Source: Forficula auricularia
Taxonomy: Eukaryota; Arthropoda; Insecta; Dermaptera; Forficulidae
Assembly: GCA_024734495.1 (NCBI GenBank)
Contig: JALMQS010000075.1
Location: forward strand, 7,505,493-7,569,492
Direction of reading: 5' to 3'
Length of the DNA stretch: 64,000 nucleotides
The position numbers and the translations under genes are program-made. Below are positions 1 through 10,844 of this stretch, one piece after another (within the stretch, counting starts at the first letter, position 1; every line of letters starts with the position of its first letter). The notes under the pieces are model-generated. The model was not told the DNA's origin. It did no database searches and saw nothing but the letters and a program-made list of their open reading frames with translations.

Positions 1-218
1 ATCATAATTATAATCAGATAGCAACTCGTGTTTCAAAATAACTCTTTCATTTCCTTCAATAATTTTATTTATACCACCATTAACATTAAACACATTTGTT
101 GAAAATATTTGAAAGTTAAAATTTAACTTAAATTCACATTATTTCGCTTAGAATACTATATAATATTCATCTAGATTAATTTGTAACAACGCTTAGAGAA
201 TTTCTCTAAAAAAATTAC

Positions 219-290
219 GCTCTTGCCTAGAATCGAACCGACGAACTCTTGAACTATAGTCATTGGCTCTACCGATTACTCCATTGGGAC
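219..290 (-). repeat. tRNA-like fragment (tRNA pseudogene or SINE head)
   Basis: Read on the minus strand this is a 72-nt tRNA-sized unit. It has a box-A-like segment (TGGAGTAATCGG) and a clear box B (GGTTCGATTC). A seven-base loop CTATAGT with a T at the U33 position would give anticodon ATA. The acceptor arms do not pair and the T-stem has mismatches, so it is not a working tRNA gene. A tRNA-derived SINE head or a decayed tRNA copy fits best. Confidence 0.5.
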
Positions 291-399
291 ATTAATATTT
301 ATATCTTGATTTTTCTTACTAAAACTAGATATTTTTGATTTGGACTTTGTGTCGAGATAATATTGTATTCATTTGAACTCGAATGAAAATGAAAAAACA

Positions 400-590
400 C
401 CAATAGATTTTAAATTAAGAGACATTAAATATATAATAATTAACGAGGCAAATTTGAAATATAATTGTCAGTGCGGCTCCAATCGATTTTCATTAACCAG
501 GCAAATTTGAAATTCTAATTTCTAATTTGGACTCGAATTTTGAAATGAAAGACTCCAATTCATTTTGAATTAAGAAACATTAAATATATT
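400..590. repeat. Diverged tandem duplication
   Basis: Two nearby blocks resemble each other: one around 395-440 (caccaatagattttaaatta, then agacattaaatatat) and one around 550-590 (ctccaattcattttgaatta, then aaacattaaatatat). The phrase gaggcaaatttgaaat or ccaggcaaatttgaaat also occurs twice. This looks like an old tandem duplication of about 130 bp with no coding content. Confidence 0.5.
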
Positions 591-714
591 GATCATTATT
601 CCTCCCCCCCCTCGCCACTCAAAAGTTAAAGAGGCGAAACTTTTAAGAGACGATGTATTTTCGGTAGTTTACCGGTATACATTTGGAGTGTGGTTTTTTA
701 AGAGGAATAAAATT

Positions 715-800
715 TTTGGACCGAGACGCTGCCCGCCAGGGCACCAGCCCGGAGGGCCGAGCTTCGAGGGCGTGCCGAAGGCACGCACGAAAAGCTCGTT
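715..800. other. Isolated GC-rich, strongly self-complementary patch
   Basis: About 85 bp of GC-rich sequence lies in AT-rich surroundings. A 7-bp outer stem (758-764 with 792-798) encloses a 5x5 internal loop and a 7-bp inner stem (770-776 with 780-786) closed by a GAA triloop. Further short complementary blocks lie just upstream (gcccgccagggc, cccggaggg). No convincing coding frame and no known RNA family were recognised. Confidence 0.45.
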
Positions 801-3074
801 AAGAATAATTTTGAAACCTTAGAATTGTCTGCCACTGAATGGACCAGCGGAATTGAAGTCCCGTGTCGCAAAGTCACCTTCATCTCTCCATTATATTAAT
901 TAAATATTACAATTCTCCCCAGACCCATTCTACTTATATAATAATTACAAGTACCTCATTCAATTGGCAAACAATCAAGTCATTTCTGTAAAAAAAAGTT
1001 GTTATTAATCATGATTCTATAAAATAAATTTTAAATTTTAGTTTAAGAAAACTGTATATATTCCAACCATGTATCTGCCAAATTAACATCATAGCTAAAA
1101 TACTTATAATATTTATAGTGATTTTATATAAATTTACATTTGTTAACATGCTTAAAATTTAAAAAATGATTTTGTCATAAATAAAACTAAAGAATCCTTT
1201 TTTGCAAACTTTGATCTCTTGCAATTCACCTTCTTATAAAGGATTACAATTTATTAGAACCATGATATTGTTTTACTGATTTCCTGCTGATTATTCATAC
1301 TTCTTATGTTTGAAAAAGACATTTTATATTAAAAAATATATGAGAAATATAGGGGAAAAGGCCATAGTACATGCTGAGAAATGGCCAACGCAAAGCACAG
1401 ATTTAATCTGGCTCTGAATGAGAAAATCATCTCAAACGGAGGGTGTGAGTTAATTGCCTATGATCAAAATAAATTTTATAGAAATATGTATATTTCTTGC
1501 TTCATTACTCTATTATAATATTTAGATTGAACAAATTCAAACCTGAAGGGTTTTAGTTAGGAAATTGAAATTTTAAGTTAATTTAGAAGAATATCCAAAA
1601 TATTTGACTATCGAATGGAATTATATTTTGTTGGATTTTTTGTCCTTTCTCGTTAATCTAGATAAAAGATAATTTTCATATTTAACTAAAATGCATTAAA
1701 AATTAAACAGAAAAATAGCTGAAAATCTCTTGAATTGATTCTGGACCGTTGTAATCCTGTAGCCCTCGAGTGAGTGTAATTAACTAAGAATATTTTTTAT
1801 AAAAGTTATTTATAAAAGTTATGGTTCTATTACTGAAAATATTACGCGCTAAGCTTCAACCTCTAACAAGGGTAACGTCCCTATTGGCGGAAATCAAAAC
1901 TAGTTAATGGGGAACTAAATGTATTCCTATGGGAGAATAGAGTTTGTTTCCTCGATAACTATTTTCCCAATAAATGTCAGGAGGGTGAGGTTAGCTATTG
2001 CATGTAAATAATTAATTCTATACAAATCTATAAATTCTATATAAATCATATTTATCGTGATTTTTGCCAATATTTAACATTCTTCATAATGTACAAATCA
2101 TTTGATAGTTTCAGGGCGAACCTGAAGTTCTTCATGCTGAACAATAGGTACATGAAACAAGTAAATTCTATACAGGCTTTCTAGAGCAGACCTGGCCAAA
2201 CCAAATCACTAAGTGGGCCACATAGAAGCCCTAAAAATTTCCACGAGCTGCACTTAAATAAAAATAGTTTTATTTATTTATTAATCAAAAATATTATATA
2301 AGTGTCAGAAATCAAATAATATAAATTTTATTTAAATAACAACTAAATATATACGGCTACATCTTTAAGTGTGATATTTGCGTATATTTTTGCTTACTTA
2401 ATTTCTAAATCTATTTCGATATTTGAAGTTTCACTAGTTTTCCAGATTTACGTCGGTAATTGACGCTCTATTTTTGTTTTTGGCATATTTCATTTTGGAA
2501 AAAAAGCTTCACAAATAATAAGACATTAATAATTTTTTGAGCAAAGGTCTAAAATTGGGAAATTTTTCTGCAGTTATGTACTTACTATAATATTCTATTT
2601 TTGGAATCTTGGGATATATATTTTACAAGCTTTTATTAACTTCCCTTGTTAGATACGTGAGTCTGAATTTTAAACCAGTTCCACCCAACTGATTGAGCTG
2701 AAATTTTGCACCCACTTTTGCTGCTGGTGACAATAGAATCTAGTATACTCAGTTATGTAATATTTTTTATAATTTACATGTACTTTTAACCATCCTACAT
2801 TTTGCCCCTAGTGCTTATGCAACTGAATGTATTCTGAAGCACAGAAGAGGAATACCCTACAGGCGAAATCCATCTATTACGATCGGAACAGCACACTTTA
2901 AAATATTTAATATTGTTTCACAAATTCCCAACTATTTCTATCTGAAATATCATTAATGCGACCAGTTATTGTTTGACGCGACAGATTTATGCTTGAAAAT
3001 AAGTTACTTTTATCGGGTAAAATTTCTTTTACAATTGCTTGAACACAATCTTTTACTAATAATTCCCCGTCTGA
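801..3074. other. AT-rich non-coding stretch
   Basis: No gene is seen here. A phrase near 2186 (cagacctggccaaac, then gtgggccaca) resembles the terminus of a hAT element, but no partner end was found. The rest is unremarkable AT-rich sequence. Confidence 0.5.
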
Positions 3075-4120
3075 AAAAATTTATTTATTTATTTATTTAG
3101 TTATTTAGATAATTTTACTGACTAGTAGTCCACTTACAAAAATGTCAAATAAGTGTATAATGAGTGTTATGTCAAGAAAAATAAAAAAAATAAAATTTTT
3201 TTACAAAGAATTACAAAATAAAACATCAAAATCATATATAAACAATGCAATAAAAAATACAATAATCTATACTCGAACAATAAATATAATTAACAATAAA
3301 AGAACAATCACATGAAAATCATACAGAAAACAATAATGAAAGAAAAGCAAAAGATAAAAGAGAAACATATTGTACATAAATAGGTACATAATTCAGTATT
3401 ACAATGTTTACTGTGCTGGTGGGGATGTTCACATAAATTCATTCAAAAACAAAAACAAAATCTCGCAAAATTAAGTAAAGACAAAATTCAACAAAGATAT
3501 GCCATTCAATAGTTTAATAATAATAAACCAAAATAAACCAATGCAAATCACCCCCATCAGACTGTCATAAATTTTCGGAAAAAATGATCTTTGATTTTAT
3601 TTTTAGAGGTGTTAAATATGTCTATTTCCCTATTGATATTACCTGTTTCCAAGATGCGATTTGTGCACGAATACTTAAGATATGAGAATCTCTGACAAGA
3701 AGTAAAAAACAGCAGTGGATTTCGTGTCCTGTGAATACCGACATTGAAAGTGACCAGCTCTAGAAGTTGAGAACTATTAATTTTGCCACTGATGATATCA
3801 TGAAGAAGGAGGAAATCAGATTGCTCTCTTCTTAAGTTAAGAGGCAAAAAATGCAGAGTGAGATATAGACGCTCATAAGACATATCCATAGTTGGAACAT
3901 GTAGTTTAAAGGCAACATATCTTAAGAATTTCCGTTCTACCCGCTCCAGTTTTTGGATATGAATCTTGCAATGAGGTGACCACACCGGACTTGCATACTC
4001 TAATCCACTTCTAACGATCGAACAATCGAAAAATGGCTTCATTTTATTTGCAATTAACAATGTGACAGAAAAACTTGCTTTGACGATATTGTATGAGTGT
4101 TGTAACGATGAACTTAACAC
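3075..4120 (-). mobile_element. Non-LTR retrotransposon (LINE) 3' remnant
   Basis: An open frame on the minus strand (4120 down to 3557, 187 codons) carries the C-terminal signature of a Jockey/CR1-type reverse transcriptase protein. It contains the motif IVRSGLEYASPVWSPH followed by a Lys/Arg-rich helix (KLERVERKFLRYV), matching the family pattern VRPxLEYAxxVWxP...LExVQRRFT. The polymerase core upstream is missing, so the copy is 5' truncated, as is usual for LINEs. On the same strand the element runs on through about 450 bp of non-coding sequence to a (TAAA)n tail at about 3078-3105, which is a typical LINE 3' end. The clade is not certain. Confidence 0.8.
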
Positions 4121-4478
4121 ATTTTTTTGGGCTTTTAATTGGGATTTAAGAAGGAAATTTTCTTAATTCTACGTCAAATTCCAAATGGTCACTATTTCTC
4201 GTTTCATTGTGTCTTTTAATAATGAATTCTTTAAAAACAGCTACTGTGTCTGTACAAATTAAATATGTTATTTGGGAGTTATGATTTAGCTAAAATATTA
4301 ATTTCAAATATTAAAACTTTCCAATAGAGTATACAGATATCTATTAAATTATAAATATTTTTAAGTAGTCTATTTTAGAACAAACCATATGCGGAAATTA
4401 TCAAAAAATATTTGTTTAAAATTGCACCTACCAAAATAAATTCGGAATTAAAAAAAAAAAAGCAAAACGTGTTTTACT

Positions 4479-4925
4479 CAGTAGCGTGCGGTCCATGGAT
4501 GCTGTGGATTCGGTGCATCCCTAAACTTTTAAACATTTAAGGTACTTTTAGGATCTAGAAATTTTCAAATTATTATCCGTTATCTCAAATATTTCTATAA
4601 AAACATTTTTTTTGTTTTGGAAAGTATGTATATTGGTTCTGGAAATGAAATAAAATTGTCGCATAATTTCAAGGGGCAATTAAAATGAATGCTTTTTTCC
4701 GAAAAGGGTGCGCATAGAAGGTTTGAAGTCCCTGGCTGGTATATCTTCCAGTTCAAGCATGTCAAATACAAATTCAGACGAGTTTTAGTCGAATAAAAAT
4801 TGCTCTCGCTGAAATAGTAATAATACAAAAAAAAAAGGAATAAATAAAGATGATTCGAGAATCTTTGGATTAATCCATTTGTAAGAAGTCTCAATATATA
4901 GTATAAGATCGGAAATAACTAAGAA
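4479..4925 (-). mobile_element. hAT-like element, truncated copy (family also at 15418 and 50405)
   Basis: It starts with the terminal sequence CAGTAGCGTGCGGTCC and is inverted relative to the copies at 15418-16056 and 50405-50867. Shared internal landmarks include ggcaattaaaatgaatg, tatcttccagttcaagcatg and ataactaag. A minus-strand frame (4894-4595) includes the peptide phrase TCLNWKIYQPG, which reappears at 50484. The far terminus is missing. No transposase domain was recognised. Confidence 0.65.
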
Positions 4926-6395
4926 GAAGAAGAATAAAGTGTCTCTATTTTTTAACCCATTACTAAAATGAATAATTCAATAAACAATAATAATAAAAGC
5001 TCGCGGCTGCACTGGTTGGCTAGAATTTTAAATATTATATTGTACCGTAATTATAAACCTCTCGGGGTGTATTTTTTAAAAATTAAAAATGGTTTATTAC
5101 AAAATAAATTTAAATAAAATAAGCTGCAACTAATAATAGTACCTACCTTGTTAATAATTAATTTATTTACAGTTATAAAAAAGATTAATAGTAATTGACA
5201 GGTGGTTCCTCTGAGGGTGTGTAGTAGTGGTTGGGGAGGGGGTTGGTTTCAATTGCGTGGGCTGGCCTCTCGATTTCAGCCGTTTCAGACGCCGTTTTTG
5301 GCGGCCGCCGTTTGCATTGCATCAGTTGCTAATTCTGGGTTCTTCTTCTTGCCGATCGGAAACCCTCCTCCACTCGATCTTTTCATCCGCAACTTTAAAA
5401 AATTATTGTAATATAATTTTAGTATTTAGTAAAAGCACTATAAGGAATGTTTCAGATCTTCTTGAGTAAACTAAATTATTATTATTATTTTAAGTTCGGG
5501 GTGGTTCGGGGTAATAGATGCATTTGAAAATTTTTAATTTTTTTAATATTCTTGTCTGTCTATCTTTTTGTTTCCAATAGCCATAATTTAAAAGCAAAAT
5601 GATGTATAAAGTTCTTTTCGGTACAATAATCTTTATATTTCCAAAACACATGTAAAGCTGATTAAATTTTATACTTTCTAGCTTCAAAACTTCTGATTTA
5701 AAAAGGCAGTAAAAAAATCGAGTTGTTACCATGTCTACAAGCCCTTCCGGGTTTTTTAAGATATAAATTATAATTTTTGAACAAAAAATTATCTAGAATT
5801 CTAACTTTTTAACTTCTTTCGAACATTTTGATGAATGAGAGCTAATAATCGGAAATTTGGCAACATATCTTTGTATTAATAATCTCCATCTCTATGTTTC
5901 CCTAGACAAAAGGATCTAACCGAGGATTTATTACCTCAGGTCAAAATTGACTACCTCGAGGTAAACTTAGTTAAAATCAGCGTCAGATAGCTACCATTTT
6001 TGTCTGCAAGTGAAATATTAAGAATATTTTGGCTGCATAAGTTTCAGATGATTAGCTGATTTATTATTGCTCGATAGTCCATAGATGATATCTAGCAGTT
6101 TTATCCGAAATAAATAACCCATCCCCTATTATAATATAATTATAGCTTAAAAGGTGCGATGGTACAGTATAATACCGAGTTAATTCTTAAAAAAATAAGA
6201 AAGAATATAAATTTAATTAAAAAGTACAAACTTGCGGATTAATTTTTGACTGTTGACCTTTAGAACAGATTCATTTGGAAAATATAAAAATAAAAATCCA
6301 TAATTTTCCGTCTCTTAATTTAATCCTTGAGTTCATATTATTACATAAGCAGTGTGTAGTGTGAATGCAGTTGATTTTTTTACTTTTTTATTTTT
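4926..6395. other. AT-rich non-coding stretch
   Basis: Apart from a short GC-rich patch at about 5200-5370, nothing stands out. The frames across that patch resemble no known protein. Confidence 0.45.
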
Positions 6396-6399
6396 ACTA

Positions 6400-6860
6400 A
6401 TGAGTAATTTTGTGACGTGATGGACAGGATGCGCGCGCATTCTCTCACCGCCATCTCCCTCCCACGCCATCGGCCATCTCTCTTCCTCTTGACCGAGGGG
6501 GGTTGTCTTGTTCATTCCACCTGCAACCCTTCCAGAACCAACGAAATCAGGTCACCGTCTCTTTTCGTTCTTTACCAAGAAGCCATAGATTCAAGCCAAG
6601 CCTAATGAGTGCAAATATCTTTTAAACATAACCTAAACAAACCTAAGGCCAACTGCATACTGAGTGCTGTCTATGCAATGCAAGGGGTCGTTGCAAGTGT
6701 CCTGTGCGAGATGGCTTTTACGCCCGTGGTCATGATTCAAGTCGGTTCGTCCTCTTGGCATTGCTGTCCCAGCGCCTAAAATGGCTCGACGCCCTGACGT
6801 CACCCCCGGGGGTCAAATATCACACCCGTCCCATCTGAAAACATTGACCTGCGTTTTAAA
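6400..6860. promoter_or_regulatory. GC-rich island with a perfect CRE palindrome
   Basis: A sharp rise in GC and CpG content in AT-rich DNA. It contains tgacgtga near 6413 and a perfect TGACGTCA (CRE/ATF site) at about 6794, followed by a CCCCCGGGGG run. It could be a promoter, an untranslated first exon or an enhancer. The 62-codon frame at 6417 resembles nothing known and I do not call it a gene. Confidence 0.35.
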
Positions 6861-7121
6861 TACCACCAGTACCTCTTTCTACTCTATTGCTAGAATGTAA
6901 ACATATTACACAAATTATTTATAAATTCATCTAGAATGAGTGGGAATGTGTTGTTGCACACTACATCTTTCATTACAAAACAATATAAAATAACAAAAAC
7001 CTTACAAAACAATTTAGTAAAACCATTCCAAACTGGGGAATTTTGAAGTTTTTAAATTCAATTTATTATTTTTATTATCATTTAATGGATCATACATGAG
7101 CAATTGATCATGTCTGAATTA

Positions 7122-7462
7122 ATTGAAAAGTTTTTGTTTTGCCGAGAGTAGCAGAGTTGTTGACTCACAAAGAGAAACAAAGAGGTTGTCCTCTGCTTGA
7201 TGCAAATAAACATACACACATATATATCGAAATGATATATCTGTATATATATATATATATTATTCATTTGTTTGAGACCATAGTTTCGAAGACTTGGTCT
7301 TCATCATCAGTCTTTTTTAATTATAAATATTGTTTTTCACGGAGTCAATACCGTATGGATATTGAAAATTGTTGATCTTTACTTAGCTGGGAGTCAGTTA
7401 AAATTAAAAAAAGACTGATGATGAAGACCAAGTCTTCGAAACTATAGTCTCAAACAAATAAA

Positions 7463-7509
<47 letters not shown>

Positions 7510-7583
7510 TATATCATTTCGATATATATGTGTGTATGTTTATTTGCATCAAGCAGAGGACAACCTCTTTGTTTCTCTTTGTG
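7122..7583. mobile_element. Foldback element with roughly 130-bp arms and a 12-bp flanking direct repeat
   Basis: The inverted arms run from about 7165 inward and from about 7583 inward. Each contains a tcctctgcttgatgcaaat-type segment, a TA microsatellite and an inner hairpin motif (ctgatgatgaagacc, then gtcttcgaaac at 7415). The 12-bp direct repeat atgtctgaatta flanks the unit at 7110-7121 and 7584-7595. The left side carries 40 extra bp (gccgagagtagcagag) that recur at 13800-13840, 41680-41710 and, diverged, at 54660. Confidence 0.7.
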
Positions 7584-8163
7584 ATGTCTGAATTAGTCTA
7601 AATGAATTCAGAGAACTACAGAAAGATCATCACCGGTAAAAACTCGGGTATAACACAGTACTTCCACTTACGACTTTATTAATAAAATATTGATACATGA
7701 TGGCCAGCACTCTCGAATAATTTTTTTCTGTGGATGGGCGTCAAATTTTTTTATGTTTCAATAAACATAATAAAATTTCTGAAAAAAGTCCTTAACCACT
7801 AGAGAAAAGTCGTAAAATTATTATATTATCAATGAGAAAATTATTCCTATTCTTGTCACTAACAATAGTTGTAAAAAGTCGCTCAATTATAATAATTAAA
7901 CAACACTATTTTTTTTCTTTAAATTTTGTTCATATTCAAATAGTCAGATATATTAAGAATAATGAAACATGCAACAAAATTAATAATAAATAAATAATAA
8001 CAAATTTTGAAAGGGGGCAAATGACCTACATGCGCCCTTGACGATAGCTTTGTATCCTTACAAGACTAATTCTAGCCTTATAGAACTAGTGTGCTTTCAG
8101 TCACCGTTATTGTGACCCCTTATATTTTTACTCTTAAACCATACATCGAATCCAGATAATATA

Positions 8164-8616
8164 CGAGGTATGATCAAAAAATTCAAAGTTCTTCTCACTG
8201 TTTTTTTTTCGATTACCGTAGTATTATATACCATGAATCCTTACCAACAAGGTGTACAGTTAATAAATAATACTATTTGACCTTGCGTGAAGCAATTCAT
8301 AGAAAACAATCAGATTTATTGGAAATTCAACCCCAACCACTCTATTCACCAGATTTCGTCCCATGTGACTTTTTTCTCTTCCCAAAGATAAAAAAAACAA
8401 AGGAAAAGAAATTTTTTACGATGATTGAAGAAATAAAAACAAAATCGCTGAAGCAGCTGAACGATATACCAAAATCTGTGTTTCTGGAGTGATTTGAAGA
8501 CTGGAGTAAACAGTGGCACTATTTTGTAGGGGACGTTATAAAAATTGATGAATAAATTATTATTTTTTATAAATTAAAGTATTGCACGAATTATGTGATT
8601 ATGTGATCATTCCTCC
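8164..8616 (+). mobile_element. Internally deleted mariner element
   Basis: Imperfect terminal inverted repeats (CGAGGTATGATCA at the left, TGATCATTCCTCC at the right) are each flanked by TA, the Tc1/mariner target. Inside, about 8277-8492 encodes the C-terminal end of a mariner transposase. The motif YSPDFVPCDFFLFPK contains the last Asp of the DD34D catalytic triad. It is followed by EEIKTKSLKQLNDIPKSVF, an in-frame stop, and FEDWSKQWH after the stop. The N-terminal two thirds, with the DNA-binding domain and the first two Asp residues, is deleted. At 453 bp against about 1.3 kb for an intact copy, it cannot move by itself. Confidence 0.85.
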
Positions 8617-8619
8617 TAT

Positions 8620-10200
8620 ATAAATAATTTCACTGAATGCGTTTTCCACCTATGTATTTATATGAATTATACTACATTATTTTTACAATGATAACAGTTT
8701 TTTATGAAAAAATATAGTACATGCATGATTTAAACTCTTAAAAGAGGGTATGGGCATAAAAATTGTAAATCAAATCAATAGTTTAATTAAAACATTTTTA
8801 TCAGGAATTTTTCTGTTTTGAAAAATATTGAAAAATTAAACGATTATTGCCGTAAGCAAAATCAATGGCATGAGGTCGATATTTTTACATAGGTAAATTT
8901 CGATTTTATTTTCTTTATTTTCTATGCCCGATCTCGTGAAATTCTGCAGGTATAGTATATTACAGACACTGAATGGTTTAAAGGTATTTTAATTCCAATT
9001 AACTATCAAAATTTTGCATGAAGGTCGATTCCAAAAGCGTCGCTAAAATGAAAAATGTTTTTTTTATTCGTAAATTAATTATTAATTAACGTTAGAGCGA
9101 AAATCCCACCTCGACCCCGACAACTTCCTCCGTGATGTCAGAGTTTAGCTGAAAATACCTGACTATGTTGTTGTTGTCGATGGGTGTCGCCAAGCAAAAG
9201 TGTGTTTGTCGTTGCTGACAAGTCGACCAGAAATTATTGGACACCACCCACGAAATTTCGTCTTTGAATTTAATAGAACAATATTTTAACCATTCCAACC
9301 TCTAAGAAAATAGATACAAAAATTATATTTTGCCCGAAGTTTTTTATGAATGTTTTTATTTGTCTTTTTTATTATGATTAAGTTAAGAATTATAATTAAG
9401 ATATGTGCATGTGTAAGAATATGATTTTTTATAATTCATACTTAGACAATGTGGAATTTTAAATTGATAAAATAAAAATGGGTTATTAACGCATGTTTTA
9501 TTTTCATTTCTCTACATCATAATATGAGTTGGAGTTCATATACATATATATATCTAGTACCTATAACAGAATTATTGTTTTCGAGATCTCTAACATAATC
9601 CTTTTTTCGTTTTTACTACTTAAAGCATTTTTGCAAAAGACCTTGTAGCCCTATGGCCACTTAAATTTTTTACAAAATCGTTAGAGCCATTCATTCATTC
9701 ATAAAGTTTATGAAAATGTAGTGGAATAACGAACTTCTACTAATAATTATAAAATCATATTTCATTTATTAATTTTATGCAATTACTGGGTTTGTGCCTC
9801 TTTTACAATGTAAAATACAAACACACAATTACATAAATATCATGAATGATACTTGTAATTTAAATAAGTGACATATTTATTTAGAGCAGGTTGGAAAAAA
9901 TCGTACTCATAACAAATACTATTATTATGTAAAAGGAGTCTAGAAATAGGTGAGAAAACTAGGATAATAATTAGAGAGGATGATCGCTCGAAAATCGCCA
10001 ATCTACTTTATAATTTAATAAAGACATTGTATACATAACAAAGAGAAAAGTTGATAAATCGTTCTTTAATGGATGATCCCTTGATTGGGACCAATTGTTT
10101 TTCATTGAATTTTTCAAATTTCTCTCAATATCGATTACATTTGAGGATTTTTCTTTATTTTTTTGTTTTTAATTTCTTTTAATAAAAAGTAGGCCGATTG
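8620..10200. other. AT-rich non-coding stretch
   Basis: No gene or element was recognised. A moderately GC-rich segment lies at 9090-9300, but its frames show no family signature. Confidence 0.45.
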
Positions 10201-10204
10201 AATT

Positions 10205-10490
10205 ATATAAAGTTATCCCAGGTTGGGCGACCAGGATTAGAGGTGGCTGTCGGGCTAAGAATAGGGCGGCCGGATGGCCGGTTGGCCGGTGGGTCGGTGG
10301 GTCGGGGGCCGGTGCCGCACACTAAGTGAGCCCGAAGAAAGGGTTGCTCCTTCACAAAGAACCGCGGCCACGCGCGCACACCCCGCGTCACACAATATGG
10401 CTTCCGGTGTCCACGACCTATCACCTTGACTCCTTCATCTGCATCCTGTCTTTGCTCCCACCCCCGCGTTACAAGTGGTTTGGACCGCGA
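10205..10490. promoter_or_regulatory. GC-rich island upstream of the 10.8 kb exon
   Basis: This holds a run of degenerate GGCCGGTTGGCCGGTGGGTCGG repeats at about 10265-10310, followed by CpG-rich sequence. It lies about 350 bp upstream of a coding exon, in a genome where such composition is rare, so it is probably promoter or 5'UTR sequence of that exon. No TATA box or initiator could be assigned. Confidence 0.4.
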
Positions 10491-10844
10491 CCAAAAAAAC
10501 AGTGCAACTACATTGTGTCTTGGCAGTTAATTATATATAGTTTACATATGATTATATTTCGCCATTTTCATAAAATCAATTGGATTTTACGCAAAGTTGT
10601 TTGTTTTTATCGATGACAAAGTGTCCAATAAACGATCTGTGCTACAGCAATGCTGAAGAGCGACATTAAATTTAGAAGTGGCTGAATCAGGTGTATTTGC
10701 ATCGCGGACACGATTTTACGACTTAGTCATCTATTTCTTTGTTCTTTGTGATTGCTGAGTGTTGAGAGACAGCTGGGATGGGGCTGCTCCTATCAGTGAT
10801 GGTGGTGTGTGTCGGAGTGCTGGAGTTGCTCGCATGCTTCCATC

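Noticed and set aside
2181..2280. A hAT-like terminus (cagacctggccaaac with gtgggccaca)
   Set aside because: No partner end and no target duplication were found, so it cannot be bounded as an element.
5202..5469. Open frames in a small GC-rich patch
   Set aside because: Two overlapping frames are open, neither has a family signature, and there is no donor or start context to support an exon.
6417..6605. A 62-codon frame in the CRE-bearing island
   Set aside because: No recognisable protein similarity and no supporting splice site; open frames are expected in GC-rich DNA.
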